Of a stretch of 32,571 bases of DNA, positions 1-7,918 are shown piece after piece. Under the pieces are notes generated by a model. The model was not told the origin of the DNA. It searched no databases and saw only the letters and a list, made by a program, of their open reading frames with translations. This stretch comes from Tissierellia bacterium (lineage in GTDB: Bacteria > Bacillota > Clostridia > Tissierellales > Peptoniphilaceae). Each line of letters starts with the position of its first letter. The stretch's first letter is position 1. The stretch covers positions 1 through 32,571 of the forward strand of contig JAUNVF010000025.1 of the NCBI GenBank assembly GCA_030537815.1, in the 5' to 3' direction. A program made the translations under genes and the position numbers.

Positions 1-14
1 TAATGGAGGAGCTA

Positions 15-1238
15 ATGAGCAATAATATTCAAGTTTTTTCAGAGATTGGAAAATTAAATTCAATTATATTGCATAGGCCCGGCAAAGAGTTGATGAATAT
101 AGTGCCGAGTTTAATGGAAAATTTATTATTTGATGAAATTCCGTATATGGAAAGAGCCCAATACGAACATGATAAATTTGCAGAAGTACTTAGAGATAAT
201 GGTGTGGAAGTTCTATATATCGAAGATTTAGCAAGTGAATCATTAACTGATGAAGAAATAAAATCTAAATTCATAGCAGAATTCATAAATGAGGCAAATA
301 TAAGGGGTCCAAAAGAGATAGAATTGGTAAGAGATCTATTATATGGAATAGATGATAATAAGAAATTAGTCGAAAAGATGGTAGAGGGAATTCGAAAAGA
401 TGAATTACCGGCATTTAGTGGTAAGGGATTACAGGAGATGGTAAGCTCAAAAGATGTATTTGTGACTCTTCCTATGCCAAATCTATATTTTACAAGAGAC
501 ACTTTCGCATTGATAGGAAATGGTGTTTGTATGAATAGTATGTGGAGTAATATTCGACAGCGAGAGACTATTTTTGGAGATTTAGTTTTTAAACACCATC
601 GAAAATACAGAGACGACAAGCCGAAATTTTGGTATGATAAAAACTATAAATACACATTAGAAGGTGGAGATATAGTAGTATTATCGGATAAGGTTTTGGC
701 CGTTGGTATATCACAAAGGACAGAGGCGCATGCAGTAGAAATATTCGCTGAAAATATACTTGGCAGCGATATAGGTTTTGAATCTATATTATGCTTTGTT
801 TTGCCGAAGAGAAGAGCCTGCATGCATTTGGATACAGTATTCACTATGATAGATAAAGATTTGTTTACAGTATATCCTGGAATGGAAAAGGAATTGGATA
901 TATACGAATTGACATATGAAAATGGAAATCTCCTTACAAAATTGCTAGAAAAAGATTTAAAAAGCGCTTTGGCGAGCAAGCTCGGAGTTGATAATTTAGT
1001 ATTAATTAAACAGGGTGAAAGGGGAATTTTGGATGCTTCAAGAGAACAATGGAGCGATGGTTACAATACTCTTTCTATAGCGCCGAGAGAAGTTATCGTT
1101 TATGAAAGAAATACTATAATTAATGAATTGCTAGACAAAAATGGCGTTAAACTCCATACAATATATGCCGGAGAACTTTCAAGAGGCAGGGGAGGACCTA
1201 GATGTATGTCAATGCCGATAAATAGAGATAGGATATAA
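15..1238 (+). CDS. arcA: Arginine deiminase
   Basis: Hydrolyses L-arginine to citrulline and ammonia in the cytoplasm, the first step of the ATP-yielding arginine deiminase pathway. The 407-residue product has the family's usual length and its active-site residues: FTRDT at 159-163 (Asp162), EGGD at 216-219 (Glu216), MHLD at 270-273 (His271, Asp273), and near the C-terminus GRGGPRCMSMP with the nucleophile Cys397. An ATG lies at position 3, but GGAGGAG (5-11) is an ideal ribosome binding site for the ATG at 15, so I place the start there. A terminator follows directly. The arcB/arcC partner genes are not visible; they could lie left of the window. No link to the ascorbate genes downstream is implied. 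Confidence 0.96.
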   Translation: MSNNIQVFSEIGKLNSIILHRPGKELMNIVPSLMENLLFDEIPYMERAQYEHDKFAEVLRDNGVEVLYIEDLASESLTDEEIKSKFIAEFINEANIRGPKEIELVRDLLYGIDDNKKLVEKMVEGIRKDELPAFSGKGLQEMVSSKDVFVTLPMPNLYFTRDTFALIGNGVCMNSMWSNIRQRETIFGDLVFKHHRKYRDDKPKFWYDKNYKYTLEGGDIVVLSDKVLAVGISQRTEAHAVEIFAENILGSDIGFESILCFVLPKRRACMHLDTVFTMIDKDLFTVYPGMEKELDIYELTYENGNLLTKLLEKDLKSALASKLGVDNLVLIKQGERGILDASREQWSDGYNTLSIAPREVIVYERNTIINELLDKNGVKLHTIYAGELSRGRGGPRCMSMPINRDRI

Positions 1239-1240
1239 AT

Positions 1241-1269
1241 AAAATCACGACCAATGAGTCGTGATTTTT
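1241..1269 (+). terminator. Rho-independent terminator of arcA
   Basis: The arms AAAATCACGAC (1241-1251) and GTCGTGATTTT (1258-1268) pair perfectly around the loop CAATGA, and the stem ends in a T tract. It begins three bases after the arcA stop codon and separates arcA from ulaD. Confidence 0.9.
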
Positions 1270-1279
1270 ATTTGGTAAA

Positions 1280-1294
1280 TGAACTTATTGAACT
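1280..1294 (+). promoter_or_regulatory. Putative UlaR operator upstream of ulaD
   Basis: TGAACTTATTGAACT contains two direct TGAACT copies spaced 9 bases apart. It differs at one base from the reverse-strand site at 2860-2874 upstream of the DeoR-type regulator gene. Here it ends 8 bases before the -35 box of the ulaD promoter. DeoR-family proteins commonly bind short direct repeats. Assignment to this regulator is inference from the shared motif and gene context. Confidence 0.6.
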
Positions 1295-1302
1295 AATTTG
1301 AA

Positions 1303-1331
1303 TTGACATTAAATCAAAAAGATAATATACT
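1303..1331 (+). promoter_or_regulatory. Sigma-A type promoter of ulaD
   Basis: A perfect -35 TTGACA (1303-1308) and a -10 TATACT (1326-1331) are separated by 17 bases, 21 bases before the ulaD start codon. This is one of the best promoter matches in the window. Confidence 0.8.
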
Positions 1332-1351
1332 AAAATCAAAAGGAGGACAAT

Positions 1352-1990
1352 ATGAATATACCTAATTTACAAATAGCTCTAGATAATAATAATTTAGAGG
1401 ATGCATTATTGTGTTTACAAGAAATTGCCGAGTATGTCGATATAATTGAAGCCGGTACAATATTATGTTTAAATGAGGGGATGAAGGCTGTTAAATACAT
1501 AAAGACACTATATCCCGATAAAATTCTATTAGCTGATACTAAATGCGCAGATGCAGGTAAAACAGTCGCAAATAATTGCAAACTTGCTGGTGCAGATTGG
1601 ATGACTGTAATCTGTTCGGCCACTTTACCAACGATGAAGGCAGCTTTTGACATAATGTCAGACTTGCAAGTTGAACTTTATGGAGATTGGACATTTGAGC
1701 ATGCTAAGTCTTGGTATGACTTGGGTATTAGACAAGTAGTATATCATCAATCAAGAGATTCGCTTCTTTCAGGTGGATCATGGGGTGAAAAAGATTTAAA
1801 TAAGATAGAGAAATTGATAGATATGGGATTCAAAGTATCTGTTACGGGTGGATTGGATTATGATAAAATAGATTTGTTCAGAAATTTAGATGTATATACA
1901 TTTATAGTGGGTAGAGGATTAAGAGAAGCTGACAATCCGGCTGAAGAAGCTGCAAAGTGGAAAAAAAGACTGGAAGAGATATGGGGATAA
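1352..1990 (+). CDS. ulaD: 3-keto-L-gulonate-6-phosphate decarboxylase
   Basis: Decarboxylates 3-keto-L-gulonate-6-P to L-xylulose-5-P, the second intracellular step of ascorbate breakdown. The 212-residue protein is an orotidine-monophosphate-decarboxylase-superfamily barrel of normal length. Catalytic residues sit where they do in the Escherichia coli enzyme: Asp11, Glu33, and the DTKCAD motif with Asp62, Lys64 and Asp67, followed by His132, Arg135 and Thr165 in SVTGG. The ribosome binding site AAGGAGG precedes the ATG. The related hexulose-6-P synthase was considered, but the VVYHQSRD segment and the flanking ula genes favour ulaD. It is transcribed apart from the other ula genes, from its own promoter, and shares the regulator motif with them. 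Confidence 0.95.
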   Translation: MNIPNLQIALDNNNLEDALLCLQEIAEYVDIIEAGTILCLNEGMKAVKYIKTLYPDKILLADTKCADAGKTVANNCKLAGADWMTVICSATLPTMKAAFDIMSDLQVELYGDWTFEHAKSWYDLGIRQVVYHQSRDSLLSGGSWGEKDLNKIEKLIDMGFKVSVTGGLDYDKIDLFRNLDVYTFIVGRGLREADNPAEEAAKWKKRLEEIWG

Positions 1991-2010
1991 GGCTGCTATG
2001 CAGCCTTTTT
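1991..2010 (+). terminator. Terminator of ulaD
   Basis: GGCTGC (1991-1996), loop TAT, GCAGCC (2000-2005) and five T residues start immediately after the ulaD stop codon. No T tract is present in the reverse direction, so it probably acts only on the ulaD transcript. Confidence 0.85.
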
Positions 2011-2026
2011 CAATAATTTTAAAATA

Positions 2027-2791
2027 CTAATATTCGACCAGTATTACTTTTATCCCTATCTTCTCTAAAGCAGCTACTGATTTAGTATCTATATCGCTAT
2101 CTGTTATGATAGTCGAAATCTCGTTTATATTGCATGAAAGAAAAGTATGATTATGCCCTATCTTTGAAGAATCTGTTATTATTATCTTTTCGCCCGATGT
2201 ATTTTTAATCATAGTTTTATTGACTGTCGATTCTTCTAAATTAGATGTAGTTATTCCACCATTGATGCTCAATCCGCTACAACCCATAATGCAACATGAT
2301 GCGATTACTTTTTCAAGATTGCTTAGTGCAAATTCACCTGTGAGCGTTTCCTTAGGGACTGAAATCAATCCTCCCGTCAAAATCAAATTTATGCCATTCG
2401 CCCTATCGGTATATAGGGTTTTCGCATTATTAGTAATGATTGTAACATTTTCACTTTCAATATATTTTAAACATAGCCTCGCTGTAGATGATGAGTTTAG
2501 GAATACTGTGTCGCCATCTTCTATGAATTCAGCCGCTTTTTTTGCAATGGCATTCTTTTTTGCATCTAGAATCTTATTTTCTTTTTTTATATTATTTTTT
2601 AATTTTCTAGCTCCACCATGGAATCTTTCGACTTCTCCAATCAATGCTAATTTGTCTAAATCCCTTCTTATAGTGAGATTTGATACATCGAAAAAGTTTG
2701 ACATTTCGTTTACCGTAACTTGTCCATGATGATTAATTTTTTTTAGGATCTCATCTTGTCTCTGTTCTACGATGGTCTTTTTATTTTTCAT
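2027..2791 (-). CDS. ulaR: DeoR-family transcriptional regulator of ascorbate genes
   Basis: A 254-residue DeoR/GlpR-type regulator. The N-terminal winged helix-turn-helix (about residues 8-60) carries the family signature: SNLTIRRDLDKLALIGEVER followed by FHGGA. The rest (about 75-240) resembles the DeoR sensor domain, which binds a phosphorylated sugar. The gene lies between ulaD and the divergent ulaG operon, the same position relative to ulaG as E. coli ulaR, so ascorbate-6-P or a later intermediate is the likely ligand. It probably controls itself, ulaD and ulaG-E through the TGAACT repeats. AAGGAGAT precedes the start. The family and operon role are well supported; the exact ligand and whether it represses or activates are inference. 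Confidence 0.85.
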   Translation of the reverse strand: MKNKKTIVEQRQDEILKKINHHGQVTVNEMSNFFDVSNLTIRRDLDKLALIGEVERFHGGARKLKNNIKKENKILDAKKNAIAKKAAEFIEDGDTVFLNSSSTARLCLKYIESENVTIITNNAKTLYTDRANGINLILTGGLISVPKETLTGEFALSNLEKVIASCCIMGCSGLSINGGITTSNLEESTVNKTMIKNTSGEKIIITDSSKIGHNHTFLSCNINEISTIITDSDIDTKSVAALEKIGIKVILVEY

Positions 2792-2822
2792 GATTATCTC
2801 CTTATAGATCTTATCTAAGGAT

Positions 2823-2852
2823 ATTATACCATTAAATATATATACTAATCAA
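2823..2852 (-). promoter_or_regulatory. Promoter of the DeoR-type regulator gene
   Basis: On the reverse strand, -35 TTGATT (2847-2852) and a perfect -10 TATAAT (2823-2828) are separated by 18 bases, about 30 bases before the regulator start codon. Confidence 0.7.
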
Positions 2853-2859
2853 TCATAAA

Positions 2860-2874
2860 AGTTCAAAAAGTTCA
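2860..2874 (-). promoter_or_regulatory. Putative UlaR operator in the divergent ulaR-ulaG region
   Basis: Reverse-strand TGAACTTTTTGAACT (14 of 15 bases shared with the site at 1280-1294). On the forward strand it is part of a perfect tandem repeat of AAAAGTTCA (2857-2865 and 2866-2874). It lies 7 bases upstream of the regulator's -35 box and about 30 bases upstream of the proposed ulaG -35 box, so one bound protein could affect both directions. Binding by the adjacent regulator is inferred. Confidence 0.6.
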
Positions 2875-2905
2875 TAAATTATAGCTCATATCGTACAATA
2901 ATCAC

Positions 2906-2934
2906 TTGTATTAATGGATGATTTATTATATCAT
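2906..2934 (+). promoter_or_regulatory. Possible promoter of the ulaG-E operon
   Basis: TTGTAT (2906-2911) and TATCAT (2929-2934) are 17 bases apart and sit 40 bases before the ulaG start. The -35 box matches consensus at only three positions, so the promoter may be weak or depend on an activator. Confidence 0.5.
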
Positions 2935-2973
2935 AGAGTAAACAAGTTATTTTTAAAATAAAGGAGTGAGTTT

Positions 2974-4038
2974 GTGAAATTAGTAGACGAAATTACTAGA
3001 GAGAGCTGGATTTTAGGCGCTTTTCCTGAATGGGGAACATGGTTAAATGAAGAAATCGACGAAGAGGAAGTAGCTCCTAATACATTTGCTATGTGGTGGA
3101 TCGGATGTACCGGAATTTGGTTTAAGACTGAAAACGATACAAATATCGCAATCGACCTATGGTTTGGAAATGGCAAGAGAACTAAAAAAGTAAGCGAAAT
3201 GAAGCCATATCATCAGATGAGAAATATGACAGGCGGAAAGATGTTACAGCCAAATTTAAGGGCAGCTCCTATAGTTTTTGATCCCTTTGGAGTTACAAAG
3301 GTTGATGCTGTACTTTCAACGCATTATCATAATGACCATATAGATCCATTCTTTGCGACTGCAGTTTTAAAAAATTGTTCGGATGATGTGCCTTTTATTG
3401 GCCCTGAGGAATCAGTAAAAAAATGGTTAAGCTATGGCGTGCCAGAAGATAGATGCATAATCGTAAAACCAGGTGATGTCATAAAAATTAAGGATACAGA
3501 AATAATTGCCACAGATTCTTTTGATAGGACCTGTCTTGTTACTACAGAAGTTGGGGAAGATTTAGACGGGGTTTGTCCTACAAATATGGATCAAAAGGCA
3601 GTCAATTATGTTATAAAGATGCCAGCAGGCACAGTGTATCATAGTGGCGATTCGCATTACTCAGTATACTATGCAAAACATGGTAAAGATTTTGATATAG
3701 ATATTGCACTTGGATCTTATGGGGAGAATCCTGTGGGAAATCAAGATAAGATGACGAGTGTCGATATATTAAGAATGGCAGAGGCTTTGAAATGTGAAGT
3801 TGTAATCCCAATACATTATGATGTTTGGACAAATTTCAAGGCAGATCCCAAAGAAATTCTACTGCTTTTCGATTATAGAAAGGATTTATTACAGTATAAA
3901 TTCCATCCTTTCATTTGGGATGTCGGAGGTAAATACACTTGGCCAACAGATAAGGATCTCTTGCAATTCCATTATAGAAGGGGATTTGAAGATGCATTTG
4001 ATTCGGAACCTAATGTACCATTTAGATCAATATTATAG
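2974..4038 (+). CDS. ulaG: L-ascorbate-6-phosphate lactonase
   Basis: Opens the lactone ring of L-ascorbate-6-P, made by the PTS, to give 3-keto-L-gulonate-6-P. The product is 354 residues, the same length as E. coli UlaG. It has the metallo-beta-lactamase metal-binding signature THYHNDH (His117, His119, Asp121, His122), and later HSGDSHYS and IPIHYDVW supply the remaining metal ligands. The start is GTG preceded by AAGGAGTGAG at good spacing. It is the first gene of a six-gene operon, and the next gene begins 9 bases after its stop. Both the sequence and the context support the assignment strongly. Confidence 0.96.
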   Translation: MKLVDEITRESWILGAFPEWGTWLNEEIDEEEVAPNTFAMWWIGCTGIWFKTENDTNIAIDLWFGNGKRTKKVSEMKPYHQMRNMTGGKMLQPNLRAAPIVFDPFGVTKVDAVLSTHYHNDHIDPFFATAVLKNCSDDVPFIGPEESVKKWLSYGVPEDRCIIVKPGDVIKIKDTEIIATDSFDRTCLVTTEVGEDLDGVCPTNMDQKAVNYVIKMPAGTVYHSGDSHYSVYYAKHGKDFDIDIALGSYGENPVGNQDKMTSVDILRMAEALKCEVVIPIHYDVWTNFKADPKEILLLFDYRKDLLQYKFHPFIWDVGGKYTWPTDKDLLQFHYRRGFEDAFDSEPNVPFRSIL

Positions 4039-4047
4039 AGGTGAATT

Positions 4048-4503
4048 ATGTTAAGTATAATTATAGATTTAAATCATTATGTATTTCATGAAAAATTCGA
4101 TACATGGCAAGAGGCTATCATAGCTTCTTGCCAACCACTGGTTAAAGATGGATCAATAGATGAAAGATATCATGAACAAATTATAGACTGTATAGAAGAG
4201 TATGGTCCTTATATAGTTTTGGCACCCATGGTTGCAATGCCACATTCACAACAAAATGCTGAGGGTGTTTTTAAGACCAGTGTAAGTTTGATGATAGTCA
4301 GAGAACCCGTACAATTTGACAAAGATGATAGAGAAAAAGATGCGAAAATATTTTTTACTATTGCTTCAGAAAATAATGAAAAGCATCTGGAAAATTTAAT
4401 GCAGCTATCCGATATGTTGACAAATCAAGATCTAATTGATGATTTGTTAAATACTCAAGATATAGATCAATTGAGAGAGGTGGCAAAAAAATATAGTATT
4501 TAG
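4048..4503 (+). CDS. ulaC: PTS L-ascorbate transporter, EIIA component
   Basis: Cytoplasmic phosphocarrier that takes phosphate from HPr and passes it to UlaB during ascorbate uptake. It is 151 residues, a mannitol/fructose-type EIIA domain. The phosphorylated histidine is His66 in VAMPHSQQNA, matching the equivalent histidine of E. coli UlaC. GAGGTG precedes the ATG, and the gene is tightly spaced between ulaG and ulaA. Gene order here (G-C-A-B-F-E) differs from E. coli, where the transporter genes run A-B-C. Confidence 0.94.
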   Translation: MLSIIIDLNHYVFHEKFDTWQEAIIASCQPLVKDGSIDERYHEQIIDCIEEYGPYIVLAPMVAMPHSQQNAEGVFKTSVSLMIVREPVQFDKDDREKDAKIFFTIASENNEKHLENLMQLSDMLTNQDLIDDLLNTQDIDQLREVAKKYSI

Positions 4504-4512
4504 GAGGGCAAA

Positions 4513-5973
4513 ATGGAATTATTTGACAAGATTGGTTGGTTTTTGGTTAAAAATATCCTAACTCAGCCGGCATACTTTATAGGTTTTATAGTATTAATAG
4601 GCTACATACTTCTAGGCAGGAAATGGTATGATGCACTGGCTGGATTTATTAAGGCGACAGTTGGATATTTTATACTTTCTGTAGGTAGTGGAGGTCTTGT
4701 AAAAAACTTTAGACCTATACTGGTAGGATTAAAGGACAGATTTAATTTATCTGCTATGGTAATCGATCCTTATTTTGGACAAAATGCCGTTACTGAAGGA
4801 ATGGAAAAAATGGGAAGAGCTTTTTCCGAAGTAATGATTCTATTATTGATAGCTTTTATATTTAATATTTTATTGGTAAGATTTAAAAAGCAGACTAAAA
4901 TTAGATCTGTATTTACTACGGGACATGTTCAGATGCAACAGGCTGCTACAGCTTTTTGGTTATTGCTGTACTGTTTTCCACAATTGGGAGATATACAAAT
5001 ACTGATCATTATGGCTTTGGTATTGGGCCTTTATTGGGCAGTAGGATCTAATCTTACTGTAGAAATATCACAGGAGTTAACTGATGGAGCAGGATTTTGT
5101 GTCGCTCATCAACAGATGTTTGGTTTAAAATTTTTCTCGATTTTATCTGAAAAATTTTATGGTAAGAAAGACGATGATTCTAAAAAATTAGAAGAAATAA
5201 GATTACCGGGATTCTTATCCATTTTCAATGAAAATATGGTATCAACTGCGATACTAATGACTCTATTCTTTGGAGTTATACTGGTAATTTTGGGAAAAGA
5301 TTATTTAGTTGCTCAAGAATTTATAGCCAGCGATCAAAATTTCTTTTTCTATATAATGACTACGGCTTTCAATTTTGCAGTTTATTTAGCTATCCTTCAA
5401 TTAGGAGTTAGAACATTCGTAGCTGAATTAACCGAGTCATTCCAAGGTATATCTAATAAATTATTACCTGGTGCTGTTCCAGGAATCGACTGTGCAGCAA
5501 CTTATGGATTTGGATCTCAAAATGCTGTTACAATTGGATTTCTATTTGGAGCATTGGGACAATTTGTCGCTATCATTGCTTTGATTTTATTAAAGAGTCC
5601 AACAGTTGTTGTTGCAGGTTTTGTACCGGTATTTTTTGACAATGCAACGATTGCAGTTTATAGTAATAATAAGGGTGGATATAAAGCAGCTATGCTCATG
5701 CCATTTATTTCCGGATTATGCCAGGTATTTGGATCAGCCTTTATTGCTGGATTTGTAGGTTTAGCATCCTATGGTGGATATTTGGGTATGTGGGATTGGG
5801 CAGTTGTTTGGCCTGTGTTCACAGTAATTATGAAATACTTATCTTTTGTAGGTTTGGCATTGGTTGTAGCTCTTCTTGTAGCTATACCGCAGATTCAATA
5901 CCGCAGAAACAAAGAGGGATATTTCTTAATAACTGAGGATTATCAAAAATATAAAGAGCAATGTGCTAAATAA
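4513..5973 (+). CDS. ulaA: PTS L-ascorbate transporter, EIIC permease
   Basis: Membrane channel of the ascorbate PTS. It is 486 residues and very hydrophobic, with roughly ten membrane segments, slightly longer than the E. coli protein (465). Family-typical stretches include VGSGGLVKNFRPI near residue 55, AGFCVAHQQMFG near 195 and GIDCAATYGFGSQNA near 325. A charged cytoplasmic loop (about 213-235) has the cluster KKDDDSKKLEE. AGGAGG precedes the ATG. The separate IIA and IIB genes on either side, together with the lactonase, make ascorbate rather than galactitol the expected substrate. Confidence 0.94.
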   Translation: MELFDKIGWFLVKNILTQPAYFIGFIVLIGYILLGRKWYDALAGFIKATVGYFILSVGSGGLVKNFRPILVGLKDRFNLSAMVIDPYFGQNAVTEGMEKMGRAFSEVMILLLIAFIFNILLVRFKKQTKIRSVFTTGHVQMQQAATAFWLLLYCFPQLGDIQILIIMALVLGLYWAVGSNLTVEISQELTDGAGFCVAHQQMFGLKFFSILSEKFYGKKDDDSKKLEEIRLPGFLSIFNENMVSTAILMTLFFGVILVILGKDYLVAQEFIASDQNFFFYIMTTAFNFAVYLAILQLGVRTFVAELTESFQGISNKLLPGAVPGIDCAATYGFGSQNAVTIGFLFGALGQFVAIIALILLKSPTVVVAGFVPVFFDNATIAVYSNNKGGYKAAMLMPFISGLCQVFGSAFIAGFVGLASYGGYLGMWDWAVVWPVFTVIMKYLSFVGLALVVALLVAIPQIQYRRNKEGYFLITEDYQKYKEQCAK

Positions 5974-5994
5974 TTAATACGAGGAGTGATTATT

Positions 5995-6285
5995 GTGAAA
6001 GTCTTAGTATCATGTGCAAATGGAGCGGGAACATCATTAATGATGAAAATGAAGGTAGAGCAGGCTTTTAAAGAACTTGGAATAGATCTAACAGAAATCA
6101 AGCACTGTTCTATATCTGAAGGTAAATCACAAGCTAGGAATTATGATGCTGTTTTTTGCTCACAGAATTTTACAAATATGTTTGACTCAGCAAAGCAACA
6201 GGGAACAAAAGTTATAGGAATGAAAAATATTCTTTCAGTTGAAGAAGCTAAAGAAAAGATTAAAGCTGAAGGATTATGTGATTAA
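5995..6285 (+). CDS. ulaB: PTS L-ascorbate transporter, EIIB component
   Basis: Phosphocarrier that receives phosphate from UlaC on a cysteine and phosphorylates ascorbate as it passes through UlaA. The phosphorylation loop VSCANGAGTS places the active Cys at residue 7, next to MMKMKV, which is also seen in E. coli UlaB. The open frame begins with a GTG at 5986, but that codon overlaps the ribosome binding site CGAGGAG (5980-5986). The GTG at 5995, with 8-base spacing, is therefore the better start, giving 96 residues. It follows ulaA by about 20 bases. Confidence 0.93.
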   Translation: MKVLVSCANGAGTSLMMKMKVEQAFKELGIDLTEIKHCSISEGKSQARNYDAVFCSQNFTNMFDSAKQQGTKVIGMKNILSVEEAKEKIKAEGLCD

Positions 6286-6310
6286 TTATATAGTCAATTA
6301 GGAGTATACT

Positions 6311-7000
6311 ATGTTTAAGATTTTAAAAGATGAGGTCTTTAATGCTAATCTGCTTTTACCAAAGCATAATTTGATAACATTTACTTGGGGCAATGTATCT
6401 CAAATAGATGAAAATAGAGAATATGTAGCTATAAAACCTTCCGGAGTTGAATATGATTTAATGACTGCTGATGATATAGTAGTGGTTGATTTGGAGGGCA
6501 GAGTAATTGACGGTAATCTAAAGCCATCTTCCGACACTGCAACTCATTTAGAATTATATAAAGCATTTGATGATATCAATGGTATTTGCCATACACATTC
6601 GAGATGGGCGACGATATTTGCACAGGCAAAAATGGGGATAGAGGCATTGGGTACAACTCATGCAGACTATTTTTATGGCGAAATACCAATCACAAGGGAT
6701 TTGACTCTAGAAGAAGTAAAGGCTGATTATGAAAAGGAAACGGGAATTGTAATAATAGAATGTTTAAAAAATCTTGGCATAAAACCAATTGAAGTGCCGG
6801 CCGTTCTTGTAGCTAGTCATGGACCTTTTACCTTTGGAAAATCTGCAGAAAACTCTGTTTTTAATGCCGTAGTTCTTGAAGAAGTTGCTTTTATGGCATG
6901 GCATAATTTGATGATGGATAAATACTCCAGAATACATGATTATATACTGGATAAGCATTATTTAAGAAAACATGGAGAGAATAGCTATTATGGACAATAG
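6311..7000 (+). CDS. ulaF: L-ribulose-5-phosphate 4-epimerase
   Basis: Converts L-ribulose-5-P to D-xylulose-5-P, the exit of the ascorbate pathway into the pentose phosphate pathway. It is 229 residues, of the class II aldolase/AraD fold. The zinc and catalytic residues align with E. coli AraD: Asp75, His94 and His96 in CHTHSRW, Asp119 in THADYF, His170 in ASHGPF and the C-terminal Tyr227 in SYYGQ. TAGGAG precedes the ATG. AraD from an arabinose operon would look the same; the ula context decides the name. Its last bases overlap the start of ulaE, suggesting translational coupling. Confidence 0.93.
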   Translation: MFKILKDEVFNANLLLPKHNLITFTWGNVSQIDENREYVAIKPSGVEYDLMTADDIVVVDLEGRVIDGNLKPSSDTATHLELYKAFDDINGICHTHSRWATIFAQAKMGIEALGTTHADYFYGEIPITRDLTLEEVKADYEKETGIVIIECLKNLGIKPIEVPAVLVASHGPFTFGKSAENSVFNAVVLEEVAFMAWHNLMMDKYSRIHDYILDKHYLRKHGENSYYGQ

Positions 7001-7829
7001 ATATAGTCTTGGAATTTATGAAAAGGCTATGCCAAATAGCCTTTCTATCGATGAAAAATTAGAATTGGCAAAAATTACCGGATTTGACAGGCTTGAAATA
7101 AGTATTGATGAAACTGATGAAAAGCTTGAGAGATTATATGATGATTCCGGAAGAGAAATTTCAAAATATGTAAAAAAAATTAATATTCCCATTAAGACTA
7201 TGTGCTTATCGGGTCATCGAAAATATCCATTGGGTAGTCATGATCCTGAAATAAGAAAAAAATCATTAGAGATTTTAAATCTGGCATTAGAATTTTCAGA
7301 TCGGGTTGGAATTAGAATTATTCAACTAGCGGGATATGATGTTTATTATGAGGATGGAGATGCTGATACGGTAAATTATTTTCAAGAGAATCTTAATATA
7401 ATTACCGAGAGAGCTGCAAAGTATGGTATAATATTAGCATTTGAAACCATGGAAACTGAATTCATGGATACTATTGCAAAATCAATGAATTATGTAAATA
7501 AGATAGGATCTCCATATCTTGGTATCTATCCAGATATTGGAAATTTAATGAATGCATATGTAAAGTACGATATAGAGCCGATATCAGATTTAATTAATGG
7601 TGAAGGAAAGATATTTGCAGCACATCTTAAGGAAACTAAACCTGGAATTTATAGAAATATGGATTTCGGAACTGGACATACAGATTATGATTTATTTATA
7701 AAGGAATTGATTAGACAAAAGGTAAGAATCTTCACTGGAGAATTTTGGCATTTAGGTGAAGAAGATTATACAGATAAAATAAAAAAAGCGAGCATTTTTC
7801 TAAGAGATAAAATTGAAAAGTGGCTATGA
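6990..7829 (+). CDS. ulaE: L-xylulose-5-phosphate 3-epimerase
   Basis: Converts L-xylulose-5-P (product of UlaD) to L-ribulose-5-P. The protein is an AP-endonuclease-2-family TIM barrel closely resembling E. coli UlaE: LGIYEKAMP at the N-terminus, ISIDETDEKL, MCLSGHRKYPLGS, IQLAGYDVYY and YPDIGNL. Metal-binding acidic and histidine residues are in the ETMET, PDIGN and AHLKETKPG segments. The frame is open from an ATG at 6972, but GGAGAG at 6974-6979 is well placed for the ATG at 6990, giving 279 residues and an 11-base overlap with ulaF. It is the last gene of the operon. The paralogue SgbU is excluded only by context. Confidence 0.93.
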   Translation: MDNRYSLGIYEKAMPNSLSIDEKLELAKITGFDRLEISIDETDEKLERLYDDSGREISKYVKKINIPIKTMCLSGHRKYPLGSHDPEIRKKSLEILNLALEFSDRVGIRIIQLAGYDVYYEDGDADTVNYFQENLNIITERAAKYGIILAFETMETEFMDTIAKSMNYVNKIGSPYLGIYPDIGNLMNAYVKYDIEPISDLINGEGKIFAAHLKETKPGIYRNMDFGTGHTDYDLFIKELIRQKVRIFTGEFWHLGEEDYTDKIKKASIFLRDKIEKWL

Positions 7830-7867
7830 TTGATATCAATACTATCAGATAAATCAACTAAGAATGA

Positions 7868-7918
7868 AAATTGAGCTGTTGCAAAATGACTAATAGTCAT
7901 TTTGCAACAGCTCAATTT
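7868..7918. repeat. 25-bp perfect inverted repeat downstream of ulaE
   Basis: The arms 7868-7892 and 7894-7918 are exact reverse complements around a single central base. The element lies 38 bases after the ulaE stop. In RNA it would form a very long hairpin, so it may terminate the ula operon, although no real T tract follows. The arms contain GAGCTGTTGCAAAATG; its CTGTTGCAAA core resembles terminal repeats of IS6-type insertion sequences, so a mobile-element remnant is the alternative. Confidence 0.75.

Noticed and set aside
29-619. Reverse-strand open frame of 196 codons inside arcA
   Set aside because: Antisense shadow of a clearly conserved gene, without a ribosome binding site or recognisable domain.
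2220-2729. Forward open frame of 169 codons inside the DeoR-type regulator
   Set aside because: Antisense to a gene with a clear family signature; the composition looks like a shadow frame.
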